The position numbers were made by a program, and so were the translations under genes. From Listeria swaminathanii (lineage in GTDB: Bacteria; Bacillota; Bacilli; Lactobacillales; Listeriaceae), in NCBI RefSeq assembly GCF_014229645.1, contig NZ_JAATOD010000002.1, positions 372,001 to 436,000 of the forward strand: a DNA stretch of 64,000 bases, given 5' to 3'. Numbering within the stretch: the first letter of the stretch is position 1; each line of letters opens with the position of its first letter. Shown here piece after piece: positions 53,932 to 62,842 of this stretch. Under the pieces are notes generated by a model. The model did no database searches and was not told the DNA's origin. It was given only the letters and a program-made list of their open reading frames with translations.

Positions 53932-54274
53932 ACGATTCGTAATGAATTTCGCCAATTTTTAACAATAAGCTGATGGCATTGAATTTTTCGTCTCCAAGAT
54001 GCATTTTGTTTGTATCTTGAAACGTGATCGGTGCTGATGTAATAGCTTCTTTTGGTTGCTCAAAGAATTTTTCTTCTAGTGCCAAACTTTCTGTAATTTG
54101 TGATATGTATTTTTGGAATTTAGTTTCATTTCTCATTTTTCCTATCATCAATGCTTTTAAAGTGCTCTGGGAAATCCCGGCTGCCAGCGCGAATGTTCTA
54201 TGAGTATATCCATTTATTTTCATATAAAGTGACAAATTAGTGGCAATTCTTTGTTTTTCTGCCTTGTTTTTCAT
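53930..54274 (-). CDS. Small helix-turn-helix (XRE-like) protein
   Basis: A 114-residue protein whose N-terminal half looks like an XRE-type DNA-binding domain (NLSLYMKINGYTHRTFALAAGISQSTLKALMIGKMRN). The C-terminal half is a helical and mixed segment without a recognised domain. The ATG has a perfect AGGAGG. A perfect-consensus catabolite-response element lies about 90 bases upstream of the start codon, in its promoter region, so CcpA control is likely. Target genes unknown. Confidence 0.7.
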   Translation of the reverse strand: MKNKAEKQRIATNLSLYMKINGYTHRTFALAAGISQSTLKALMIGKMRNETKFQKYISQITESLALEEKFFEQPKEAITSAPITFQDTNKMHLGDEKFNAISLLLKIGEIHYES

Positions 54275-54364
54275 TTGGGTGAACCTCCTGTCTTTCTATA
54301 GTTATCATTATGCCCGGCAAAGATGAGAATTTGATTAAAACTTCATAGTATTTAGCTAAAAATA

Positions 54365-54379
54365 TTGAAAACGTTTTCT
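54365..54379. promoter_or_regulatory. Catabolite-response element (cre)
   Basis: TTGAAAACGTTTTCT matches WTGNAANCGNWNNCW at every defined position. It lies between the hemH terminator and the small helix-turn-helix gene. Confidence 0.7.
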
Positions 54380-54389
54380 TTTGTTGCAG

Positions 54390-54425
54390 AAAAATATGCC
54401 GGAATAACATATATCCCGGCATAGC
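54390..54425 (-). terminator. Terminator of the hemE-hemH operon
   Basis: TATGCCGG / CCGGCATA arms with a further AT/AT and five T on the minus strand, directly after the hemH stop codon. Confidence 0.85.
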
Positions 54426-54427
54426 TA

Positions 54428-55357
54428 TTAATTTGTATATTTTTCCCAGACTACCGTTCTTAATACTTCTAAAAATTCTGGGTCTGCATTTGGCATTGGT
54501 GGTCGGTGGTATGCTGCGCCAACTTCATCTGTGACTACTTTACATTCATAATCGTTATCGTAAAGTACTTCTAAATGTTCCGCAACAAATCCAACTGGTG
54601 TATAAATAAAGTGTTTGTATTTTTCTTGACCGTAAAGTTCTTTAGTTAAATCTTGTACATCAGGTCCAAGCCAAGGTTCCCCGGTCTTCCCTTCACTTTG
54701 CCAACCTAGCGCATAATGAGGTACTGCTACTTTTTCAAAAATTAAATCTGCTGTTTCTTGCAGTTGGTCTGGGTACGGGTCGTTATGTTGTTTGATTTTT
54801 TCAGGCAAGCTATGTGCGGAAACAATCAAAACGGTATCGATTAATTCATCTGCTGGAATTTGTTTGGCTGTTTCGTTAATTCGGTCAGCCCACATTTGGA
54901 TGAATTTTGGTTGTTTGTACCAATCATTGATAGCTTTAATTTCGATGCCGCCCAGTTTTTCAGCAGCATCTTTGGCTCTTTTATTGTAAGCTTCCACGCT
55001 AAAACTAGAATAATGTGGGGCTAAAACGATGGATACGACTTCTTTTATTCCATCTTTATGCATAGCTTCGACAGCATCTTCAATGAAAGGTTCAATGTGT
55101 TTCAAGCCGATATATGCTTTAAATTCTACTTCATTTTGCGTTTCATTTAATGCTTTTTCTAGTCCATATGCTTGTGCTTCAGTGATTTTCGCTAGTGGGG
55201 ACAAGCCGCCAATAGCATGATATCTCCCGCGTAAATCTGCAATCATTTCTTCGCTTGGCTTATGACCGTGACGAATATCGGTGTAGTAACGTTCGATATC
55301 TTCGTCTTTGTACGGTGTCCCGTATGCCATTACAAGTAAACCTACTTTTTTAGTCAT
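54428..55357 (-). CDS. hemH: Coproporphyrin/protoporphyrin ferrochelatase
   Basis: A 309-residue monofunctional ferrochelatase of the Firmicute type, which inserts iron in the coproporphyrin-dependent route. The metal-site His is in [10 protein letters not shown] (about 182) and the acid in [13 protein letters not shown] (about 262). It begins six bases after hemE with an AAAGGATG box, so the two are co-transcribed and coupled. It provides heme when uptake is not available. Coupling with the heme-uptake locus 25 kb away is functional, not physical. Confidence 0.95.
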   Translation of the reverse strand: MTKKVGLLVMAYGTPYKDEDIERYYTDIRHGHKPSEEMIADLRGRYHAIGGLSPLAKITEAQAYGLEKALNETQNEVEFKAYIGLKHIEPFIEDAVEAMHKDGIKEVVSIVLAPHYSSFSVEAYNKRAKDAAEKLGGIEIKAINDWYKQPKFIQMWADRINETAKQIPADELIDTVLIVSAHSLPEKIKQHNDPYPDQLQETADLIFEKVAVPHYALGWQSEGKTGEPWLGPDVQDLTKELYGQEKYKHFIYTPVGFVAEHLEVLYDNDYECKVVTDEVGAAYHRPPMPNADPEFLEVLRTVVWEKYTN

Positions 55358-55363
55358 TTTTTA

Positions 55364-56416
55364 TCATCCTTTTTTTAATAGAATTTCGCTTCTCTCGTGG
55401 ATGTAAGTAGTTAGTTTTTTTAGCATTTCTGGTGGTACTTCTGGGAAAACTCCATGTCCTAAGTTAAAAATATAACCTGGTTTTAATACGCCTTCTTGCA
55501 AAATCCGTTCAGTTTCTTCCAAACATTTTTCTGGTGCAAGAAGGGTGGACGGGTCTAGATTACCTTGGATTGCTTTTGTTGGAACTTTTTTCCTAGCGTC
55601 TGTGAGTGTTTCACGCCAGTCAACGCCAACGACATCAAGCGGCATAGTTTCCCATTCTGCTAGAAGATGACTCGCCCCAACTGCTTGCATAATAATTGGC
55701 GTAGTTGGATGCACGGCTTTTACTTCACTAACAATCATTTCGATAACTGGTCGGATGTATGTCGCATAATCCGCTCGGCTAAGCGCTCCCACCCATGAAT
55801 CAAATAATTGCACAGCGGAAGCCCCGGCGTTAATTTGTGCTACTAAATAGCTCGCAGTCATTCGGCCAAGTTTTTCCATTAATATTGCCCACACTTCTGG
55901 TTCTCGGTACATAAAGCTTTTCGTTTGGTGGTAATTTTTCGATGGGCCGCCTTCTATCATATAACTCGCTAATGTAAACGGCGCGCCAGCAAAACCGATT
56001 AACGGCACCTCTAACATATCATCTGTGAGTAATTTAATCGTATCAAGCACATATGGTACTTCTATTTCTGGTTTAAAGATTGTCAGTTTTTCTACATCTT
56101 GGAACGTTTTAATGGGATTATGTATCACTGGGCCAATGCCAGACTTAATCTCTACGTCTACTCCCATCCCCGGAAGTGGTGTCATTATATCTTTATATAA
56201 AATTGCTGCATCTACACCGTATTGATCTACAGGTAGCTTGGTTACGTAAGCACATAATTCTGGTTGGTGCGTAATTTCAAATAGAGAGTATTGTTCTTTT
56301 AATTTGCGGTATTCTGGTTGGGATCTCCCTGCTTGTCTCATGTACCAAACCGGAATTCGGTCAACTTGTTCTTTTCGCGCTGCTTTTAAAAATAAATCAT
56401 TCGTTATTTTTGTCAT
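55364..56416 (-). CDS. hemE: Uroporphyrinogen decarboxylase
   Basis: A 350-residue TIM-barrel decarboxylase that makes coproporphyrinogen III. The signature [18 protein letters not shown] is at the N-terminus (about 20-37) and [17 protein letters not shown] further in. ATG with AAGGGAAGCG. First gene of hemEH; divergent from the heme monooxygenase gene. Confidence 0.96.
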   Translation of the reverse strand: MTKITNDLFLKAARKEQVDRIPVWYMRQAGRSQPEYRKLKEQYSLFEITHQPELCAYVTKLPVDQYGVDAAILYKDIMTPLPGMGVDVEIKSGIGPVIHNPIKTFQDVEKLTIFKPEIEVPYVLDTIKLLTDDMLEVPLIGFAGAPFTLASYMIEGGPSKNYHQTKSFMYREPEVWAILMEKLGRMTASYLVAQINAGASAVQLFDSWVGALSRADYATYIRPVIEMIVSEVKAVHPTTPIIMQAVGASHLLAEWETMPLDVVGVDWRETLTDARKKVPTKAIQGNLDPSTLLAPEKCLEETERILQEGVLKPGYIFNLGHGVFPEVPPEMLKKLTTYIHERSEILLKKG

Positions 56417-56450
56417 CGAGTCGCTTCCCTTCTTTGTTCATTTACACACA

Positions 56451-56529
56451 ATAGGCAACAGAACAATAAATAACTTCTCCAGATAAAAGGATACTAGAAA
56501 TCTTGTATAAAACCAAACAAATTGCCTAT
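56451..56529. repeat. Separated inverted repeat in the hemE / heme monooxygenase spacer
   Basis: ATAGGCAA (56451-56458) and TTGCCTAT (56522-56529), perfect 8-bp arms 63 bases apart within the 197-base divergent spacer. They could be two half sites for a shared regulator. Confidence 0.4.
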
Positions 56530-56613
56530 CTGCTGTTTCAATTATGAAAAACGTGGAAAACAAAGGTGTAATCATTTATCTTAATTGAATAAAAACCGAA
56601 AGAAGGACTTATC

Positions 56614-57117
56614 ATGAAAAAAGTATTTATCACAACTGGAACAGAGCACTACCTTCGTCAACTAATGGCAAATTACGCTGGCGAAAATGTGACACTTCTG
56701 CAAAACTTTTCCCAATCACTTTTGTATCAAGAGTCTACTGGCGAGAAAATTTTCCAAGAAGGCGCAGAGTATCGGGTATTACAAAGCAGTGGTTCCTTAA
56801 AAGGTTTTGGCGTAGTTGTATTTGAATATATCCAACTCCGCGATGAAGAGATTCCGATTTTCTTACAAATGTACCAACGTGCTAGTTTGCATTTTAGCGA
56901 AACGCCGGGCTTACAAAGTAGCAAACTTACAAAAGCGTTCAATACGAATAAATTTTTAGTTATCTCTTTTTGGGATTCTGAAGTCTTCTTTCATGAATGG
57001 AAAAAAACAGCTTTGCACAAAGAAATTACCAATATCATGAAAAAAAATAATACGCAAACAGGTTTTTCTCATGAAGATATTTATCATTATCCTGAATTTT
57101 CCCATGATGCTAAATAA
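56614..57117 (+). CDS. IsdG/HmoB-type heme-degrading monooxygenase
   Basis: A 167-residue protein with the antibiotic-biosynthesis monooxygenase (ABM) fold in its C-terminal two thirds (about 66-160), where RASLHFSETPGLQSSKLTKAFN and FLVISFWDSEVFFHEW correspond to the IsdG-type strand-helix pattern. The longer N-terminal part matches HmoB of B. subtilis, which lies beside hemEHY there. It frees iron from heme. ATG with GAAGGAC box. Known in Listeria as the Lmo2213 heme-degrading enzyme. Confidence 0.88.
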   Translation: MKKVFITTGTEHYLRQLMANYAGENVTLLQNFSQSLLYQESTGEKIFQEGAEYRVLQSSGSLKGFGVVVFEYIQLRDEEIPIFLQMYQRASLHFSETPGLQSSKLTKAFNTNKFLVISFWDSEVFFHEWKKTALHKEITNIMKKNNTQTGFSHEDIYHYPEFSHDAK

Positions 57118-57118
57118 G

Positions 57119-57160
57119 AAAAAAGCGATTTGGACCAAAAATCCAAATCGCTTTTTTTAT
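57119..57160. terminator. Bidirectional terminator between the heme monooxygenase and ecsB
   Basis: AAAAAAGCGATTTGGA / TCCAAATCGCTTTTTT with a short loop; ends both converging units. Confidence 0.95.
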
Positions 57161-58380
57161 TCGTACATTTTTTTCATTCTGACCGGTGCATAAAGGAACG
57201 TAAAAATGGCAACAAAAGCCAAATTTATTCCTAAAATAATCATCCCGCCAATGGTTCCATTTTGCGCAATTCCAATGATACTAAAGAGCAATGCTTGCGC
57301 GAGTAATAAAATCCGTAAAAAATGGATAAAACTACGATGACGATAACTATCATCAATCGGATAAAGTCGCAGCATAATTTGCGCATCGTAATGTTTTAAC
57401 ATCGGGATAAATTGAAATCCTGTTAAATATAAGAATAGTAATGAGAAGATAATATTTAAATAAAATCCTTGAACGAATACGAGTAAAATAACAGCAATCA
57501 CTGTAAGTCGAATGTATAGCCCCACATATTCATTCGTTCTCGCAAATGTCCGGCTAAACAAATAAGCAAATGTTTTTCGTTTCGCATATGGAATTGGTTG
57601 ATAAAGGAAATCGAGATAGCTCCGTCTGCGAACCGTTCCTCGCAAATGTGGCACATCCGTAAACAAGTTCACTAAACGATAAAACCGGTTCATCCGTGCT
57701 TCTTCTTTATCTACTAAATATTCCCAGCGTAAAGTTACTTTTGCAGTTTTAGTTCGAAGCCAGTAGTAACTCGCCACAAGTACTACCAAAACCAAAGGAA
57801 TAGAAATGTAAGGCGCCGCAATTAGTGCAATATAAATTAAAATAGCGTTAAGAATAACACGGACAAACATCCACGTTGTATCCGCTTCTTCAAACTTCAT
57901 ACTTTCCCAGCCAAAATAAATATTCCAGGCTTTAAGCATACTAAGCACGATAAACAAAGTGAAAAATTGGCTATACGGAACTTCCGTAACTTCCACATAC
58001 ATCGGCATGCAAACCCCAAGTACAATCACAAAAACATATAGTTGCATAAAGAAACTCGCTATTTTCGCTTGAGAAAAATAAGTATCCATTGCTTTTTCTT
58101 GGACAATTAAGTAAACAATATCTGGTTTTTTGAGCAACGTGGCAACCGGACTAATGGCAATAGAAGCAGTAAGTAAAATAACCATTAAAGGAATGACTGG
58201 GAATGTGGGCTCTAGCGTCTTCACCCATCCAGCATAATAAAAAATTCCCGCTCCAAGTCCGATTACTAGAACAAAAAGCAAATGATCATTAAACATATAA
58301 CGCAGGTAGCGCATAACTTCAGTCGTATATGCACTAAAACGTTCCTTCCAAAGTGCTTTGCTGTCAAATATCATCTTCAT
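57157..58380 (-). CDS. ecsB: ABC transporter permease EcsB
   Basis: A 407-residue membrane protein with about eight helices, of the EcsB family. The Ecs transporter affects protein secretion, intramembrane proteolysis by RasP, and virulence-related functions in several Firmicutes; its cargo is not settled. It overlaps ecsA by 17 bases. The ATG at 58380 is preceded by GAGGAAG; an ATG two codons later is also possible. EcsC is not next to it here. Confidence 0.9.
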   Translation of the reverse strand: MKMIFDSKALWKERFSAYTTEVMRYLRYMFNDHLLFVLVIGLGAGIFYYAGWVKTLEPTFPVIPLMVILLTASIAISPVATLLKKPDIVYLIVQEKAMDTYFSQAKIASFFMQLYVFVIVLGVCMPMYVEVTEVPYSQFFTLFIVLSMLKAWNIYFGWESMKFEEADTTWMFVRVILNAILIYIALIAAPYISIPLVLVVLVASYYWLRTKTAKVTLRWEYLVDKEEARMNRFYRLVNLFTDVPHLRGTVRRRSYLDFLYQPIPYAKRKTFAYLFSRTFARTNEYVGLYIRLTVIAVILLVFVQGFYLNIIFSLLFLYLTGFQFIPMLKHYDAQIMLRLYPIDDSYRHRSFIHFLRILLLAQALLFSIIGIAQNGTIGGMIILGINLAFVAIFTFLYAPVRMKKMYE

Positions 58381-59116
58381 CAGCTTCCTCTTCCTTTGTC
58401 AACTGAATGTAAATTTCATCAAGTGAAGCTCCTGGCATTTCGAAGTTTGTTTGTAAGTCTTTCAGCGTTCCTTCTGCCCGAATTTCACCTTGATGAATAA
58501 TGATAAATGTATCGCAGTATTTTTCCGCCGTTGCTAGAATATGCGTTGACATTAAAATACTTGCGCCTTTACTACGCATTCCATCCATCCAATTGAGTAA
58601 CGACTGAATACCAAGCGGATCAAGACCGACAAAAGGTTCATCAATAATATATAATTTAGGCTCAATTAAGAAAGCCGACATAATCATTACTTTTTGCTTC
58701 ATCCCTTTAGAAAAATGCGCTGGGAACCAGTTAAGTTTCTTCTCTAAACGAAATTCTTTTAAAAGTGGTGCCATTCTTGTATGTAGCTCATCTTCCGTTA
58801 TTCCATAAGCCATTCCAGTTAATTCCAAGTGTTCTTTTAGCGTTAATTCTTCGTATAATACCGGTGTTTCTGGGATATAAGAAAATTGCTTTCGATATGT
58901 TTCTGTATCTTCCACTAATTGGTGACCGTTGATTTTAATCGTTCCTTGTTTAGGGTGCATTAGGCCAGTTATATGTTTGATGGTAGTACTTTTACCTGCC
59001 CCGTTTAGACCAATTAATCCAACTATTTGTTTTTCTTCAATCGCAAATGAAATATCTTTTAAGACTGGACGTTTTGTATATCCGCCTGTCAGGTGTTCTA
59101 CTTCTACTAAAGCCAT
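58364..59116 (-). CDS. ecsA: ABC transporter ATP-binding protein EcsA
   Basis: A 250-residue ATPase with Walker A GLNGAGKST (about 38-46), signature FSKGMKQKV, Walker B LYIIDEPFVGLD and the H-loop in MSTHIL. It partners EcsB. Start at the second ATG (59116) with AAGGAGGT; the first touches the box. Divergent from hit, as in Bacillus. Confidence 0.94.
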   Translation of the reverse strand: MALVEVEHLTGGYTKRPVLKDISFAIEEKQIVGLIGLNGAGKSTTIKHITGLMHPKQGTIKINGHQLVEDTETYRKQFSYIPETPVLYEELTLKEHLELTGMAYGITEDELHTRMAPLLKEFRLEKKLNWFPAHFSKGMKQKVMIMSAFLIEPKLYIIDEPFVGLDPLGIQSLLNWMDGMRSKGASILMSTHILATAEKYCDTFIIIHQGEIRAEGTLKDLQTNFEMPGASLDEIYIQLTKEEEADEDDI

Positions 59117-59276
59117 TTCCATACCTCCTTACGTAATCTTTAGTTAATAATAGCATATTCATCCCTTGAACTGTCAAAATAATCCACTACCTACTATCTA
59201 ACACATGCTTTTCACTCCTTTTTATGTTAAATTAAAGTAGTACATAATTATATGTTATGAAAGGTGGTCATACTTA

Positions 59277-59699
59277 ATGGACGATTGCATTTTCTGCAAA
59301 ATAGTTCGTGGTGAAATTCCTTCTGCCAAAGTGTACGAAGATGAGGAAGTTTACGCTTTCCTTGATTTAGGACAGGTTACAGAAGGTCATACACTCGTAA
59401 TTCCAAAAAAACATGCTAGGAACACATTCGATTTACCCGATGAAACGGCCGCTGAATTATTCCGTCGCGTACCAAAAATCGCGCGAGCATTGAAAGAAGC
59501 TTTACCAATACAAGGCTTAAATATTTTAAATAATAATGAAGAGGTTGCTTTCCAATCTGTATTTCATTGTCATATCCATTTAATACCAAGGTATAGCAAA
59601 TCCGACGACTTTGGGTTAAAATGGAAAGATAACGCAGACTGGTATACACAAGAACGTTATCAAGAAATTGCTGAACTTATTGCAGCAAAAGTAGACTAA
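59277..59699 (+). CDS. hit: HIT-family nucleotide hydrolase
   Basis: A 140-residue histidine-triad protein. The triad VFHCHIHLIPR near residue 100 fits the H-x-H-x-H-x-x form, and zinc-like cysteines occur at the start (DDCIFCKIVRGE). It hydrolyses adenosine phosphoramidates or similar nucleotides. ATG with AAAGGTGG. Followed closely by the YtxH gene. Confidence 0.94.
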   Translation: MDDCIFCKIVRGEIPSAKVYEDEEVYAFLDLGQVTEGHTLVIPKKHARNTFDLPDETAAELFRRVPKIARALKEALPIQGLNILNNNEEVAFQSVFHCHIHLIPRYSKSDDFGLKWKDNADWYTQERYQEIAELIAAKVD

Positions 59700-59729
59700 A
59701 ATGACTTTTATGGATGGAGTGGAGTATAA

Positions 59730-60092
59730 ATGAATAAAAAATCACTTATTTTCGGTATTTTAGCTGGTGGGGCAATTGGAGCCGCAGCCTCGGTATTGTT
59801 TGCTCCAAAATCCGGCAATGAACTTCGCAAAGACATTGTCGCTAAATCAGGCGAAGCAAGTGTTATCTTGAAAGAACTAGCATATAACGCAAATGAACTT
59901 ATCCAATCAGTTCAAGTGCTTGGCTCAGAAGGTTCCACTTTGTTAAAAGATGTTTCTTCTGACATCATGGAATCCGTTTCCAAATGGAATGAAGAAATGG
60001 AACCAGAAAAGAAACGCTTAAAAGACGAAATTAAAGACATGCAAAAAACAATTTCTGACTTAGAAAAAACATTAAAAAAAGATAATAAATAA
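59730..60092 (+). CDS. YtxH-domain protein (YhaH-like)
   Basis: A 120-residue protein with an N-terminal glycine-rich membrane hairpin (LIFGILAGGAIGAAASVLFAPKSGNELR), the YtxH signature, and a long helical, coiled-coil tail ending KTISDLEKTLKKDNK. In Bacillus the family is linked to general stress. It is in one transcription unit with hit and ends at a terminator. ATG with a GGAGTGGAG box. Confidence 0.88.
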   Translation: MNKKSLIFGILAGGAIGAAASVLFAPKSGNELRKDIVAKSGEASVILKELAYNANELIQSVQVLGSEGSTLLKDVSSDIMESVSKWNEEMEPEKKRLKDEIKDMQKTISDLEKTLKKDNK

Positions 60093-60097
60093 GTAGA

Positions 60098-60125
60098 AAA
60101 ACTGGGCGCCTGCTCAGTTTTTTTG
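60098..60125 (+). terminator. Terminator of the hit-YtxH unit
   Basis: AAAACTGGGC / GCTCAGTTTT stem around GCCT, with seven T. Confidence 0.85.
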
Positions 60126-60274
60126 TTTGGCTAAAACGAGCTTCAAAAAAACGTCAAAATTAGGCAATTATTTCTCTAAAAAAAGCTTGAATTTTGGAGC
60201 ATTTGAGCATACAATACTATGGTGCCTTCTGACAGAGGAGCACTATTTTAGCTATAACTGGAGGAAAGCTTACA

Positions 60275-60814
60275 ATGCGCTGCCTAAAATCAATCAACAC
60301 AGAGCGACGAGACGAATTTAATCGACTTTTCCTAAAAGGAATTCTTGTCTGGCTAGCTGCCGTATGTATTTGTTTTTTAACACAACATTTGATTTACCCT
60401 GGTCAACTTACCAATGATTACCAATTCGTTAGCTTTTTGGGTATTGTTTTAATTTACCCGATTCATAAGTTGCTCCATATTCTTGGATGCTTTAAATACC
60501 GCGAAGGAACTGTTATTCAGTGGCGCATTCATTTCTTTTTCCTTCCTTGTATAAAATTAAATATCAAGCGAATCATTCCAAAATGGCATTACATTTTTTC
60601 GTTAGTTTTACCATTTGTGGTGATAACTGCTATTTTAGTAGCGTTAATGCTTTTGACACCAATCGGGCATTCGGGAATGTTCTTAATTTTACTTTCCATG
60701 CACGTTGGGATGAGCTTTTCTGATTTTACTCATATTAACAAATTATGGAAAATGCCGAAGAATTGTTTTATTGAAAGTGCAGAACGAGGATTTTCTATTT
60801 TAATTTCTGACTAA
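60275..60814 (+). CDS. DUF3267 membrane protein
   Basis: A 179-residue membrane protein with four or so helices. The second helix holds VLIYPIHKLLHILGCF, at the site where many DUF3267 members have a HExxH motif of metalloprotease type; here Glu is replaced by Lys (HKLLH), so any peptidase activity is doubtful. A later segment, SMHVGMSFSDFTHINKLWKMPKN, matches the family C-terminus. ATG behind GGAGGAAAG. Its place between the YtxH gene and prsA parallels a yha gene of B. subtilis. Confidence 0.78.
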   Translation: MRCLKSINTERRDEFNRLFLKGILVWLAAVCICFLTQHLIYPGQLTNDYQFVSFLGIVLIYPIHKLLHILGCFKYREGTVIQWRIHFFFLPCIKLNIKRIIPKWHYIFSLVLPFVVITAILVALMLLTPIGHSGMFLILLSMHVGMSFSDFTHINKLWKMPKNCFIESAERGFSILISD

Positions 60815-60930
60815 ACCATAAGAATATCATTAAATTTCTTTCATCTTTTCTTTTTATCTTTAATTTATGTTATGATAGTTATTGTGTTAAGCGGGAATTA
60901 TTCCAACAACTAAGGAGTGTGTTTTATTTA

Positions 60931-61809
60931 ATGAAGAAGAAATTAATTCTTGGACTTGTCATGGTTATGGCATTGTTCAGTCTAGCAGCGTGCGGTGGCG
61001 GTGGAAATGTCGTTAAGACAGATTCTGGCGATGTAACAAAAGACGAACTTTATGATGCTATGAAAGATAAATATGGTTCTGAATTCGTACAACAACTTAC
61101 TTTCGAAAAAATCCTTAGCGATAAATACAAAGTAAGCGATGAAGACGTTGATAAAAAATTCAACGAGTATAAATCACAATACGGAGATCAATTCTCTGCT
61201 GTTTTAGCTCAAAGTGGCTTAACTGAAAAAACATTCAAAAGCCAACTTAAATACAATATGTTAATCCAAAAAGCAACAGAAGCTAATACAGACACTAGCG
61301 ATAAAGCATTAAAAGAATACTACAAAACTTGGCAACCAGATATCACTGTAAGCCACATTTTAGTAGCTGATGAAAACAAAGCCAAAGAAGTTGAACAAAA
61401 ACTAAAAGATGGCGCAAAATTTGCAGATTTAGCGAAAGAATATTCTACTGATACTGCTACAAAAGAAAACGGCGGTAAATTAGAGCCATTCGGTCCTGGT
61501 AAAATGGATCCAGCATTTGAAAAAGCAGCTTATGCCCTTAAAAACAAAGGCGACATCAGCGCTCCAGTAAAAACACAATACGGATACCACATCATCCAAA
61601 TGGACGAACCAGCTACAAAAACAACTTTTGAGAAAGATAAAAAAGCTGTAAAAGAATCTTATCTTGCATCTCAATTAACTACGGAGAACATGCAAAAAAC
61701 ACTTAAAAAAGTATACAAAGATGCTAATGTAAAAGTAGAAGATAAAGACTTGAAAGATGCTTTCAAAGATTTTGACGGTTCTAAATCTGATTCCGATTCA
61801 TCTAAATAA
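60931..61809 (+). CDS. prsA: Peptidyl-prolyl isomerase lipoprotein PrsA
   Basis: A 292-residue secretion foldase. Lipobox LAAC at residues 17-20 follows a short signal peptide; then come an N-terminal chaperone helical part, the parvulin domain (about 134-225, ITVSHILVADENKAKEVEQ, ending QYGYHIIQMD) and a C-terminal helical part. It folds secreted proteins at the membrane-wall interface. In L. monocytogenes this genomic position carries prsA2, required for secretion of listeriolysin and other virulence factors. The start is the ATG at 60931 with AAGGAGTG upstream. Confidence 0.95.
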   Translation: MKKKLILGLVMVMALFSLAACGGGGNVVKTDSGDVTKDELYDAMKDKYGSEFVQQLTFEKILSDKYKVSDEDVDKKFNEYKSQYGDQFSAVLAQSGLTEKTFKSQLKYNMLIQKATEANTDTSDKALKEYYKTWQPDITVSHILVADENKAKEVEQKLKDGAKFADLAKEYSTDTATKENGGKLEPFGPGKMDPAFEKAAYALKNKGDISAPVKTQYGYHIIQMDEPATKTTFEKDKKAVKESYLASQLTTENMQKTLKKVYKDANVKVEDKDLKDAFKDFDGSKSDSDSSK

Positions 61810-61815
61810 GTAATT

Positions 61816-61856
61816 AAAAACCACGCTTGGAAAATTCCAAGCGTGGTTTTTTGTGT
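61816..61856. terminator. Bidirectional terminator between prsA and yhaM
   Basis: AAAAACCACGCTTGGAA / TTCCAAGCGTGGTTTTTT perfect stem with short loop. Confidence 0.95.
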
Positions 61857-62798
61857 TTATTCAAATGTGGGATTATAAAACGAACGATTATCTAATCCAA
61901 ATACACGTTCACTAAATTCACCAGGTTTTGTATGTTTTAACACTTTGTCCATCATATTTAAGGAAGCATCCATTAAATCAATTTGATGCAAAATCTCTGC
62001 TTCACGAACAAGCGGTGGTTTTGGACTGCCCCATTCTCCTTTACCGTGGTGAGAAAGTAACACATGTTTTAAAACAACGACTTCTTCCCCGTCAATAGAA
62101 AGCTCATCAGCAATTTTGCTCACTTCTTCTACTACGATGGAAATATGACCAATTAAGTTCCCTTCCAGCGTGTACGTCGTTGATACTGGGCCAGAAAGTT
62201 CAATCACTTTGCCTAAATCATGTAAAATTACTCCGGCGTATAATAAATCGCGGTTAACGGACGGGTAAAGATCTGCAACTGACTTTGCAAGACGTAGCAT
62301 TGAAACTACATGAAAACTCAAACCAGAAACAAATTCATGATGATGACGCATTGCAGCTGGATAATCATAAAAGTCATCTTGGTATTTTTTCAAGAGTGCT
62401 CGAGTAATTCGTTGCAAGTTGGCATTTTTCATTTCGAAAATATATTGTGTAATCTCATCAGCCATTTCATCTTTATTGATTGGTGCAGTTTCCATGAATT
62501 CACTGGCACTAACGCCATCAATAGCTGTCGCCTGTCTAATTTGACGGATTTTCAGTTGTTTTCTTCCACGATAATTTTGAATATCGCCCATAAGGTGCAC
62601 GATTTGCTGTACCCCGTAATTTACTTCATCACTTTCTTTTACATCCCACAGTTTTGCTTCTAACTCACCTGATTTATCTTGCAAAACAAGACTCAAGAAT
62701 GGCTTTCCGTTGCTAGCCGTTCCTTTTATACTTGATTTAATTAGCAAGAATAAGTCTACTGTTTCTCCAACTTCATAGTCTAATAATCTTTTTTCCAT
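61857..62798 (-). CDS. yhaM: 3'-5' exoribonuclease YhaM
   Basis: A 313-residue nuclease. N-terminal OB-fold ([16 protein letters not shown] ... [19 protein letters not shown], residues 5-85) is followed by an HD metal domain (about 155-285), seen in [12 protein letters not shown] and [11 protein letters not shown], with the downstream HH in [11 protein letters not shown]. It trims RNA 3' ends. The start at 62798 has an AAGGCG box; an ATG 15 codons up lies over the preceding gene's end and has none. Terminator downstream is shared with prsA. Confidence 0.93.
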   Translation of the reverse strand: MEKRLLDYEVGETVDLFLLIKSSIKGTASNGKPFLSLVLQDKSGELEAKLWDVKESDEVNYGVQQIVHLMGDIQNYRGRKQLKIRQIRQATAIDGVSASEFMETAPINKDEMADEITQYIFEMKNANLQRITRALLKKYQDDFYDYPAAMRHHHEFVSGLSFHVVSMLRLAKSVADLYPSVNRDLLYAGVILHDLGKVIELSGPVSTTYTLEGNLIGHISIVVEEVSKIADELSIDGEEVVVLKHVLLSHHGKGEWGSPKPPLVREAEILHQIDLMDASLNMMDKVLKHTKPGEFSERVFGLDNRSFYNPTFE

Positions 62799-62842
62799 TT
62801 TATCGCCTTCTTTCTTTCTGTAGTAAGAAGTTTCTTCACTCA

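Noticed and set aside
60127-60321. 64-residue plus-strand frame before the DUF3267 gene
   Set aside because: It would start at a TTG inside the tail of the preceding terminator, overlaps the ribosome site and start of the real gene, and has no family signature.
60840-60930. Possible PrfA box upstream of prsA
   Set aside because: TGTTAA is present as one half, but the other half has too few matches to TTAACA. Only an extended -10 sigma-A promoter (TGTTATGAT) could be supported.
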